From positions 1 through 51,496 of the forward strand of contig JARBUG010000015.1 of the NCBI GenBank assembly GCA_029239785.1: a stretch of DNA of 51,496 nucleotides, in the 5' to 3' direction. Position numbers and translations under genes: made by a program. Below, piece after piece: positions 9,614 through 16,481 of the stretch. The notes beneath the pieces are model-generated. The model saw only the letters and a program-made list of their open reading frames with translations. It made no database searches and was not told the origin of the DNA. Position 1 is the first letter of the stretch; every line of letters starts with the position of its first letter. This DNA comes from Symbiobacteriaceae bacterium. Its GTDB lineage: Bacteria; Bacillota; Sulfobacillia; Symbiobacteriales; Symbiobacteriaceae.

Positions 9614-12140
9614 TGCGTTCTTCCTCGGCAGTTGACGGGCTGCGGAATCGTTCGGTCATCTGCTCCAGAGACCACATGTCATTGTTGAACGCTTCGCGTG
9701 ACGTTGGGCGGAGATCGAGCGAATCGATGGCTTTCCGGACAGCCTCAAGCAGGCCAGAATCAGCAACTTGAACCCAAGTAGATCGAACTCTGTTCACGTC
9801 TTCTCCAGTGCGCGCCCATTCCAACCATGAATGAAGTAGCATCCGGAAATTGGCGACCCATCCTTCTTCGGCCCCATGTTTGGCGGCAGCCTCCACTAAC
9901 GTCTGATGAGCGTCAGGGCGACCCAGGAAGTCTGTACGTAAATCCACAACCGCAGAATAAAGAGGATGGCCGTCAAAGATCGGACGTTCGGAAAGTTGTT
10001 CTAGTGTCGAACGCCATAGGGAAGATGCTGCGTCTGAATGGAGACGGCGGAGTTCGCTCTCCAAGGTTGCTCCCAAGGCATACTCCCGAGTAATGTCTCC
10101 TTTGGTGATCTCTAGAAGTGCCTCGGGAGTCCATGCGGACTTCTCCAGTACGATCCGGGCAAAACCAAGGGAATCTACCTCCGATTCATGCTTCGACTCA
10201 CTAGCTAACAAGGGTTGGACACTCTTCCGTGGAAAAAGCTCCAGGCCCCTAAACTGTTGATGTCGAATAGCTTCGGTTAGGATGTCCCGCAAGAAGGCGT
10301 TGCTAAAGGTGGCATATTGTCCTCCAGGCGTGTACGACTGGTCGTTGGCCCGATAAATCTCGTTCTTCAAGTTCACACATCTAGAAATGAATTCCCTGAC
10401 CCGGTCCAGACCGTCGTTCTCAAGGTCCTTCAGGACAGCCGTGATCGTAGTTCTGCCGTCTCTAATGCCTGCTAGGAGTGACATCATTCGGGACTCAGGA
10501 ATCCAATCCGGGGGGTCCACGTATGTAAAGAAGATTGATTTGGGGGTAGTAAGAACTGTACCAACAGCGGTAAGCAACCCACCTAGTTCGAGTAGTTGCG
10601 AAACCCACGCCGCGTCCTCGGGCTTTGCGCTAATAGCCTTACCGAGTACCTCATACCATCGTTCTGCGGCCGGGTCGGCTTGGGTTCTAGGCCAAGAGGA
10701 CTGTCGCCGTGTGCGCAAATAATCCCAGTAGCTTGACCGGAGACCCTCAAAGATAGTCTGGTCCCCCAGTTTACTGTGGACTTCAGGATATCTGAAACGA
10801 AGTAGTTCTCCGAATAACAGTGCTTGAACGATGTCCTCCTGATCTAGGTCCAACACGCGATCAAGGAGTTTCTTCACGACAAGGAAGCTGTTCAGAACCT
10901 GCTTAATGGCCCGAGGATTGCCATCGACCGAATGAAAAATGAACGGAAAAACTCGATCAACAGTCTGGCGTTTTAGGCCGGTAATAGTTTGAATATCGTC
11001 GCGAAACAGGCGAGAGAATCGCTGTAAGCTTGGTGCCGGAAGGTCTACGGTAACGTTTATGATTTTCCTTAGAAAGTCCCGCCCCTTTGTTTTGTACCGC
11101 CTCGCTAGCACGGTCTCCACCGATTTTCTGTCCATTCCAACGATGAAGACACAGTGTTCGAAGTTGACGATCTCCTTTAGAAACTCTAGGGTCCCGAGTA
11201 CGTTTTCCGGAGCACACCTGTCCAAGTCATCGACAAAGACAACTAACTTCTTATCGTTAACCAGGTCCTTGATTAAAGCACTTACCTGCTCCTTTAGGTC
11301 TTCCAGGTTATCGGTGGATGGGATGTCTTGCATCAGTGCGCTTAACCACTTTACTTGGTCCTGGCTTGCCACCACGTCTCGGGCAGCCTTGTAGTACCCT
11401 GACACCGAAGAGAGTACGTTGATCGGTAGGTGGTGCTCCTTCATAACAGCGATGATTGACTGAATCATCGCTCTCCAAATTGAGATCTTTGTATCATAGA
11501 CCCAAGCATTTACCCACGCAGTTTTGTAACCACGCGAGTCGAGGTCGTGTTGCATCAGCTTCATTACAGAACTCTTTCCCGTACCCCATCCACCGTTCAG
11601 AGACAAAGTAATCGGAGTGCTCTCGGAATACTCGCCGATGCTGTTGACGATCGCGGCTGCCAGTGCCGACCGACCAAGAGCATCCTTCCCCGGGTGCAGG
11701 ATGGGGGAGTCCACCAAGAAATGAGGGTGAGAGGCCGAAGGTCCTTCTGCGTTGTCAGTGGGCGGAGTTGTCCTACCAAAGCCAGACAGATGAGTTATGG
11801 TAACTACGGTTGCGAGGGCCCATATGACCACCCATAGGCCCCCGGCGCTTGTATACCAGAAGCGAATCGTCAGGGCCAGAATCGACTCTACAAACAGGAC
11901 CAGGCCCAATCCACGCTTTTCCAACCCCGCCCAGTCGTATCTGGGCACCCAGGTCGCAAGGGAATAACCAGTCAGGGCCAAGATAGCAACAATTAATAGG
12001 GGTCCCCATTTGGCTACCCACTTCCCGGCAGCCTCTAGTAGAGGTGCAAGATGATCCGGTAACCACCACGACAGAATGGTACATAAGGCGATAAGGATAA
12101 ACAGGCGAGCAAACTTGTTCGATGAAGACCATTTGGTCAT
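9597..12140 (-). CDS. KAP-family P-loop NTPase, membrane-associated, element cargo
   Basis: KAP NTPases are large STAND-like ATPases. Bacterial members include PifA-type phage-exclusion proteins and plasmid-borne proteins of unknown role. The start is the ATG at 12140 with a GGGGGG ribosome site upstream, giving 847 residues. Four hydrophobic segments fill about residues 10-118, before the ATPase domain. Walker A (NGGWGTGKSSV) is at about 181-191 and Walker B (LVVFVDDLDRC) at about 300-311, followed by the KAP-typical arginine-rich helical region and a long unassigned C-terminal domain. Classical KAP proteins carry the membrane segments between Walker A and B, so the N-terminal placement here is notable. 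It is the only cargo gene of the element and has lower GC than the chromosome. A role in defence or entry exclusion is inference from family and context. Confidence 0.88.
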   Translation of the reverse strand: MTKWSSSNKFARLFILIALCTILSWWLPDHLAPLLEAAGKWVAKWGPLLIVAILALTGYSLATWVPRYDWAGLEKRGLGLVLFVESILALTIRFWYTSAGGLWVVIWALATVVTITHLSGFGRTTPPTDNAEGPSASHPHFLVDSPILHPGKDALGRSALAAAIVNSIGEYSESTPITLSLNGGWGTGKSSVMKLMQHDLDSRGYKTAWVNAWVYDTKISIWRAMIQSIIAVMKEHHLPINVLSSVSGYYKAARDVVASQDQVKWLSALMQDIPSTDNLEDLKEQVSALIKDLVNDKKLVVFVDDLDRCAPENVLGTLEFLKEIVNFEHCVFIVGMDRKSVETVLARRYKTKGRDFLRKIINVTVDLPAPSLQRFSRLFRDDIQTITGLKRQTVDRVFPFIFHSVDGNPRAIKQVLNSFLVVKKLLDRVLDLDQEDIVQALLFGELLRFRYPEVHSKLGDQTIFEGLRSSYWDYLRTRRQSSWPRTQADPAAERWYEVLGKAISAKPEDAAWVSQLLELGGLLTAVGTVLTTPKSIFFTYVDPPDWIPESRMMSLLAGIRDGRTTITAVLKDLENDGLDRVREFISRCVNLKNEIYRANDQSYTPGGQYATFSNAFLRDILTEAIRHQQFRGLELFPRKSVQPLLASESKHESEVDSLGFARIVLEKSAWTPEALLEITKGDITREYALGATLESELRRLHSDAASSLWRSTLEQLSERPIFDGHPLYSAVVDLRTDFLGRPDAHQTLVEAAAKHGAEEGWVANFRMLLHSWLEWARTGEDVNRVRSTWVQVADSGLLEAVRKAIDSLDLRPTSREAFNNDMWSLEQMTERFRSPSTAEEERITDSE

Positions 12141-12265
12141 CAATATCCCCCCTTCAAAGGTCAGTTGAAATGTTCGTTTGTGTAAGCAACATTTCCTCTT
12201 GGTTAAAGGATGTAAAAACTGGGCGGCGCCGCCACACTCGGTGGAGCCGCCTTGATAGATGTGCA

Positions 12266-12481
12266 CCACGTTGCCGTAGGGCAGTCAAGGGAGGAACGTG
12301 GATTCCCCGTGTAGATGCAGGCCCTTGACGGCCCGTAGGCAACGTGGTCTCCCCATGCCGCCCGGCCCGGCTGATTGTGCGCCCCGAAGCCCCGGCCGTC
12401 AAGCGTGAGGACTCTGGCGTTGGTCCCTGCTTGACTGCCGTGGCTCCGGGGCTAATCTTTCCTCTCAGCCGGGCAGCATGG
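12266..12481. repeat. Nested inverted repeats with two alternative pairings, 5' leader of KAP gene
   Basis: The 349-bp gap between KAP and the relaxase holds four arms: A 12266-12291, B 12322-12347, C 12381-12404 and D 12429-12452. A pairs with B (22 of 26, outer 10 bp perfect) and C with D (21 of 24). All four carry GGC(A/C)GTCAAG. The cores of A (12280-12289) and D (12430-12439) are perfectly complementary over 10 bp, and so are those of B (12324-12333) and C (12394-12403), so A:B + C:D and A:D + B:C are alternatives. An outer pair, 12353-12366 with 12468-12481, encloses C-D (13 of 14). A further GC-rich hairpin lies at 12221-12251. The function is unknown: attenuator, structured RNA or DNA-level origin-like structure are all possible. 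Confidence 0.7.
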
Positions 12482-12489
12482 TGTGTATC

Positions 12490-13851
12490 TCAACGCCCCC
12501 GGTCATAGCCGCTGTCGCACTCCCTGTCTCCGCGTCTGCGCCTCTGCATATGCTCCCACCTCTGCTGCACCTCCCGGTCCTGCTCCTGGGCAAAGCCATC
12601 CAGGGCCTTGACGATGCGCTCTAGCATCTCTCCGATGGACCCGACTTTCTCCTCCAGGGCCGGCACCTTGGCCCGGTCTCGCTCGAACCTTGAGCGTTGC
12701 TCCTTCAGGTCATCCTCCGAGGACACTCCCGCCTTTTGAGCCTCGTTGCCCCAGTGCTGGACCTGCTCCTCAGTCCGCCGATACTCCTCTCGGGCATCCT
12801 TGCTGAAGAAGCGCTTCAGCGTCGGGATGGGTGCTTTCAGCGCCGCACGGTGCGCCGCAGCTTGTCTCTGATTGTCCAGCGACAGTGCAGCACGGTTCAG
12901 TCGCTTCTCCTCGCTCGCAATCTCGGACAGTTGACTTCTGACTCCATGCAGTTCGTGCAGTTGTTGCTTCTGGAGGTCACGCGTCTGATCCCAACTCAGT
13001 TGGCTCCCGCCGCAGACGTAGTATTCCAGCTGAGCCAGCGCCTTGGCCTGGGGGATAGGCCACCCTGCCTGCAGGCGCGCAACGTGCCGGTCAGAGACAA
13101 CTTTCTCGGCCTGCAGTACTCGCCGCTGCTCCCGAGCCTTGTCCAGATCTATGACCACGCCGTTGTGCTGCTGGACTGTGCGGTTGTGGTTCCCCTTTTC
13201 GGTCTTCACACCCTGGCGCTCCAGGGCAGACGCATGCGGCCCCAGGTGGACCTGCGGCAGGCGTTCGGAACCCTGGTCGTTAAGGCTACGGTGGTCGATC
13301 CGATCCTCGACGTGAGCGCGCTCCAGGGCTCGATTGGCGTGGTTAGCCCACTCTGCCCGCCAACGCTCCAGCATCTCGGGGCGATTCCACTCACGGTTCT
13401 TCTTTGCCGGGAATCCTTTCGGCCCAATCTCTCGCATGGTCAGCATGATGTGTGCGTGCGGGTTGTTCGGGTTCCGGTGGATGGCCACGTCTGCCACCAT
13501 GCCCAGCGACACGAACTGCTCCTCAACGTACCCGCGGACTAGCTCACGTTGCTCGCCGGGGGTCAGCTCTTTGGGGAAGGCGACGACGATTTCGCGGGCC
13601 ACCTGGGCGTCGGCCCGGCGCTCCGCCTTCTCAACCTGGTTCCATAGCTGGGAACGGTCCTGCACCCACTCAGGGGCGCCCGTCGGCGCCATGATCTCCG
13701 TCTCGATCTCGCCCCGGCGCTTGGTGTAGTCGAAGACCTGCCCGGTGCGTTCGTCGACGATGCGCTCCCCGGCTCGATAGGCGGCGGCGCCCGTGGCGCT
13801 GCGCCCCGCACTGCGGCCGATAACCTGGGCGTTCAGGTAGTAGATCGCCAT
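12490..13851 (-). CDS. MobA/MobL-family relaxase (MOBQ type)
   Basis: The relaxase nicks oriT and leads the single strand into a recipient through a helper mating apparatus. The start is ATG 13851 with GGAGGTGG about 8 nt upstream, giving 453 residues. The N-terminus MAIYYLNAQVIGRSAGRSAT is typical of MobA/MobL and of the relaxase part of Ti-plasmid TraA. The metal-binding HUH-type segment HRNPNNPHAHIML is at about residues 121-133. The last 150 residues are charged and coiled-coil-like, and there is no C-terminal helicase domain, so it is shorter than TraA. It is divergent from the TraD-like gene with an oriT-like site in between, the same layout as traA/traCDG of Ti plasmids (recalled). The gene appears intact. 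Confidence 0.92.
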   Translation of the reverse strand: MAIYYLNAQVIGRSAGRSATGAAAYRAGERIVDERTGQVFDYTKRRGEIETEIMAPTGAPEWVQDRSQLWNQVEKAERRADAQVAREIVVAFPKELTPGEQRELVRGYVEEQFVSLGMVADVAIHRNPNNPHAHIMLTMREIGPKGFPAKKNREWNRPEMLERWRAEWANHANRALERAHVEDRIDHRSLNDQGSERLPQVHLGPHASALERQGVKTEKGNHNRTVQQHNGVVIDLDKAREQRRVLQAEKVVSDRHVARLQAGWPIPQAKALAQLEYYVCGGSQLSWDQTRDLQKQQLHELHGVRSQLSEIASEEKRLNRAALSLDNQRQAAAHRAALKAPIPTLKRFFSKDAREEYRRTEEQVQHWGNEAQKAGVSSEDDLKEQRSRFERDRAKVPALEEKVGSIGEMLERIVKALDGFAQEQDREVQQRWEHMQRRRRGDRECDSGYDRGR

Positions 13852-13912
13852 ACGGTGCCACCTCCGAGGCGAGGATGGGCGATACGGCATGTGGATCGGG
13901 CGGGGGCCTCCG

Positions 13913-13934
13913 TCACGCATCGCCAGATGCGTGA
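13913..13934. repeat. Perfect hairpin in the mobilization intergenic region
   Basis: TCACGCATC and GATGCGTGA form a perfect 9-bp stem around a GCCA loop. It lies 62 bp upstream of the relaxase start and about 50 bp from the oriT-like site. It may be an accessory relaxosome or autoregulatory site; nothing direct proves a function. Confidence 0.5.
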
Positions 13935-13981
13935 TGGGGCGCCCGGGCTGGGGTGCAGGGGCCGGAGCCCCATGCCGCAAC

Positions 13982-14014
13982 ACATCGGCGAAGCCGATGT
14001 ATAGTTGCGCCCTT
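13982..14014. other. Candidate origin of transfer (oriT), IncQ/Ti type
   Basis: A perfect 8-bp inverted repeat, ACATCGGC / GCCGATGT (13982-13989 and 13993-14000), is followed at once by ATAGTTGCGCCCTT (14001-14014). From memory, RSF1010/R1162 and Ti-plasmid oriTs have the same layout: an inverted repeat and then a core close to AAGTGCGCCCT, nicked within or beside that core. The site lies between the divergent relaxase and TraD-like genes, where such oriTs are usually found. The rest of 13852-14219 contains one further hairpin and no gene I can support. Confidence 0.75.
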
Positions 14015-14219
14015 CGTTTCACTCGGGATAAAGGTACCACGGAGGGGCGCGCGTGAGAACGGTGGAGGGGACCTTTTCGCTGGAGGCATTACATCTGGCG
14101 GAAACCGTGCGGTACAAGGCCTGCTGTGCCCCCAGCGAATATGCAGTCCCTCTGAAGTGCTGACTACGCGGGCTGGCGAATATCCAGGAGTAAGACCAAC
14201 CTGGAGGTGTGGCGAGGGC

Positions 14220-14501
14220 GTGGCAGGTAAGTCCATGGAGGAGCGGCTCACAGACGTTGAGGTACGCATTCGGCAGTTGCAGGCGAGGAAGCAGGCACTG
14301 GCTCAGCAGGTGAAGCAGCAGCAAAGGAAGGAGCGCACCCGGACGCTCATTCAGATCGGGGCGATCCTGGCCAAACTTGGCGTTGACTCATTGGAAAAAG
14401 CCCAGGCGTTTCAGAAGGAGATACAGGGTCGGCCCGAGGCCCAGGACTGGCTCAAGAAGGTGACGGCCAGAGCTGCGCAACCGACGAGAACTGAAGACTA
14501 A
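14220..14501 (+). CDS. TraD-like small mobilization accessory protein
   Basis: A 93-residue, highly charged, helical protein starts at GTG 14220, 10 nt after GGAGGTG (14203-14209); the later ATG 14235 has no ribosome site. The segment RKERTRTLIQIGAILAKLGV (about residues 39-58) resembles the conserved core of the TraD/MobC-type small proteins found next to MobA/MobL relaxases, which have a KxRTRxLIQxGxLxxKxGL-like pattern as I recall. An N-terminal coiled coil precedes it. It is divergent from the relaxase across the oriT-like region. Its likely role is DNA-binding relaxosome helper. The similarity is by eye only. Confidence 0.7.
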   Translation: MAGKSMEERLTDVEVRIRQLQARKQALAQQVKQQQRKERTRTLIQIGAILAKLGVDSLEKAQAFQKEIQGRPEAQDWLKKVTARAAQPTRTED

Positions 14502-14532
14502 ACGGCTCGCCCAGGGATAGGGCGGGCCGTTT
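14500..14532 (+). terminator. Terminator of the TraD-like gene
   Basis: The inverted repeat AAACGGCTCGCCC / GGGCGGGCCGTTT (one G-U pair) has a 7-nt loop, overlaps the stop codon, and is followed by TCATCTGT. It insulates the mobilization gene from the recombinase module. Confidence 0.6.
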
Positions 14533-14570
14533 CATCTGTCGGGAAAGGTCAGGGCGGAGGGGCGCCCGCA

Positions 14571-14609
14571 TATCGCTTAAGCGATACGAAGAACGACCTG
14601 GATATCGCT
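14571..14609 (+). promoter_or_regulatory. Palindromic operator-like site before the recombinase module
   Basis: The perfect 16-bp palindrome TATCGCTTAAGCGATA (14571-14586) is followed by a third half-site, TATCGCT (14603-14609). It lies 58-73 bp before the 56-residue ORF that leads into the recombinase gene. This layout suits a repressor or activator controlling recombinase expression. I could not place a convincing -35/-10 pair. Confidence 0.5.
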
Positions 14610-14643
14610 ACAGTGACAGACCAACACTGGGAGGGTAGATGAA

Positions 14644-14814
14644 ATGGCAGAGCGGCGAATTATAGGCAGGAAACCCAGTTCGTGGATCGAAATGACGATA
14701 GAGGGGGAGCGCCCATCGCGAGAGGTCCTGCTGAGGGCGCTGGCCTACGTTCGACGCTGTGCAGAGGAGCGAAAGCGGAATGCAGTTTGCGGAACCGAGA
14801 TCGACCCAGGTTAA
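14644..14814 (+). CDS. 56-residue ORF overlapping the recombinase start; possible excision factor
   Basis: ATG 14644 sits 8 nt after GGGAGGG (14629-14635) and encodes a 56-residue basic, Arg/Glu-rich peptide ending at TAA 14812-14814. Its last 35 nt overlap the start of the recombinase gene, whose own ribosome site (AGAGGAG, 14763-14769) lies inside this ORF, so translation is probably coupled. Large serine recombinases need a small recombination directionality factor to excise, and in some sporulation elements that factor is a peptide of about this size (SprB of SPbeta, 58 residues as I recall). Position and size fit that role, but no sequence similarity was seen. It could equally be a leader peptide or a small regulator. 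Confidence 0.6.
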   Translation: MAERRIIGRKPSSWIEMTIEGERPSREVLLRALAYVRRCAEERKRNAVCGTEIDPG

Positions 14815-16447
14815 GCGAACCATCAAGGTTGCCGTCTACCTGCGGGTAAGCACGGTGGACCAGGGCAAGCGGGGGTTCAGTATCCCGGAGCAGCGCAAGG
14901 CCTGTCTGGAGAAGGCGCGAGCGCTAGCCAAAGTGGTCGAGACAGACAGCTTTGATCCCGTCCTGGTTGAGTCCTATGAGTTCGTCGACACGGCTGGCGG
15001 GGACCTCATCGAACGACCGGAGTTGTCCAACGCCAGGGAGTTCGTCAAGGAGTCGCACCCTGACTACTTCATCTGCTTGGACCCTGACCGGTTCAGCCGC
15101 GCCACGTACCAGGCCATCTTGATCGCTAACGAAATCGAGGCCGCCGGTACTAAGCTTGAGTTCGTCCAACACGACTATCAGGCGACTTCGGAGGGGCGGC
15201 TCTTCTTCACGCTGCGCGTGGCCATCGCCGAATACGAGAAGGCCAAGATCATCGAGCGGACCAGCCGTGGGAAGCGGGGAAAGATTGCTGCCGGGGGCAT
15301 TCCGCATAACATCAGGGCTTACGGATATGATCATGTGTCCGAGCCGGAGCGGCAGCTCCGCCAGCGAGAAGGCCATCCTGACCCGGGGACTCTGGTGCCC
15401 AACTCGACAGAAGCCGCCTGGGTGCGGCAGATGTATGAGTGGGTAGCCAACGAGGAAATTGGCAGTATGACCATCGCCGAACGGTTGAACGAGATGGCTG
15501 TGCCGGCTAAGAACGGCGGCTCCTGGCACCGGGGCGTGGTTGACGGCATCATTCGCAACCCTATCTACATAGGTCAGTTGAGACTCAACCGATTTGACTT
15601 CACTGGGCTGGGGGGACAGGCGCATCTTCCGGCCGAAAAGCGCACCAAGAAGCTAACTGGCAAGCTGCGGCCCGAGGAAGAGTGGGTGACAGTCAGCGTT
15701 CCGGCCATCCTTGATGCTGACCTCTGGGAACGGGCCCAGGCGGTCCTCCAGAACATTAAGCGGCGGTCTAGTACCCGGATCTCGCCGGGGCGTAGGGGGC
15801 ATTTCCTCAGCGGCATTCTGACCTGCGGTCTGTGCGGCGCACCTGTGCATTACGTCTGGAACAACAAAGTGAACGGCTACCTAGTGCGGTGTGCCAATCG
15901 CTATCCGCTGGTGCGGGGGTTGAAGGAGACGCCTCCGACGTGTTCCCTGCCGCACATCAAGGCGGCTCCGATAGAGGCCAGGGTGTGGGATAAGCTGAAG
16001 GACTGGTTCGAAGACCCGGACCTCCTGGAGGAGGATCTCGCACGGCAGCAGGAGGAACCCTCGGAGCACCAGGCCGAGATTCAGGAGAAGCTGGCCCAAC
16101 TTGCTGAGCAACTTGAGGAGGCCAAAACCCGGCAGTCCCGAGTCTTATATCTGGTTACCAAGGGCGTCGTCCATCCTGAGGTAGCGGAGGCCCAGTTGGG
16201 AGAGATCAAGCGCCACCTGGACGCCCTGGAGCAGCAGCAGGAGGCGCTGAAGCAGATGTTAGGCCGAACCAACCAAACGGCAACCAGTATCGGCCGATAC
16301 GTGGGGATGGTACGGGACATGCAGAAGGAAGTGCTGGAGGAGATGGAACAGATGGATCTGCAGCAGCGGCAAACCTTGGCGCGGATGCTGCTCAGAGAAG
16401 TAGTTATCCACAGCAAAGACCGGGCGGAGACCATACCGGCGCTCTAA
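14780..16447 (+). CDS. Large serine recombinase (integrase/excisionase of the element)
   Basis: This is a site-specific recombinase of the SpoIVCA/phiC31 class. ATG 14780 lies 10 nt after AGAGGAG; an in-frame GTG at 14759 lacks a ribosome site. It has 555 residues. The N-terminal resolvase domain begins VAVYLRVSTVDQGKRGFSI, with the catalytic Ser in RVST (about residue 18). The recombinase domain includes RNPIYIGQLRLNR, and the zinc ribbon carries CGLCGAPVHY plus later Cys residues. A long coiled coil at about 425-520 is the part that controls direction of recombination in this class. It reads toward the right attachment site, stopping 23 nt before the core repeat, as integrase genes usually do. 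It should catalyse both insertion into prkA and, with a partner, excision. Confidence 0.96.
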   Translation: MQFAEPRSTQVKRTIKVAVYLRVSTVDQGKRGFSIPEQRKACLEKARALAKVVETDSFDPVLVESYEFVDTAGGDLIERPELSNAREFVKESHPDYFICLDPDRFSRATYQAILIANEIEAAGTKLEFVQHDYQATSEGRLFFTLRVAIAEYEKAKIIERTSRGKRGKIAAGGIPHNIRAYGYDHVSEPERQLRQREGHPDPGTLVPNSTEAAWVRQMYEWVANEEIGSMTIAERLNEMAVPAKNGGSWHRGVVDGIIRNPIYIGQLRLNRFDFTGLGGQAHLPAEKRTKKLTGKLRPEEEWVTVSVPAILDADLWERAQAVLQNIKRRSSTRISPGRRGHFLSGILTCGLCGAPVHYVWNNKVNGYLVRCANRYPLVRGLKETPPTCSLPHIKAAPIEARVWDKLKDWFEDPDLLEEDLARQQEEPSEHQAEIQEKLAQLAEQLEEAKTRQSRVLYLVTKGVVHPEVAEAQLGEIKRHLDALEQQQEALKQMLGRTNQTATSIGRYVGMVRDMQKEVLEEMEQMDLQQRQTLARMLLREVVIHSKDRAETIPAL

Positions 16448-16453
16448 CTAGTG

Positions 16454-16481
16454 TGTAGGTGTGTCAGCGTGATCCTGGTGA
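16454..16481 (+). other. attR: left half of attP plus core repeat
   Basis: TGTAGGTGTGTCA (16454-16466), GCG, then the core TGATCCTGGTGA (16470-16481). Joined to the left end, the circular element would read 13-bp arm, 3 nt, 12-bp core, 3 nt, 13-bp inverted arm. This is the symmetric attP expected for a serine integrase, centred on CT at 16475-16476. Confidence 0.8.

Larger units (their letters stand above)
9534..16481. mobile_element. Integrative mobilizable element inserted in prkA
   Basis: A 6,936-bp insertion is bounded by the 12-bp direct repeat TGATCCTGGTGA (9534-9545 and 16470-16481), both copies in the same prkA codon phase. It carries a large serine recombinase at one end, a MobA/MobL relaxase, a divergent TraD-like gene, an oriT-like site between them, and a KAP NTPase as cargo. 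No replication gene, mating-pair-formation genes or phage structural genes are visible. It is therefore an element that can integrate and excise itself but needs a helper conjugation system to transfer. Removing it rebuilds prkA exactly (...MILV-KVPYNL...). The genes look intact, which suggests a recent or maintained insertion. The KAP gene is visibly less GC-rich than the flanking chromosome. Confidence 0.93.

Noticed and set aside
9534-16481. The element as a prophage remnant
   Set aside because: No capsid, tail, terminase or lysis genes. Relaxase and oriT point to a mobilizable element.
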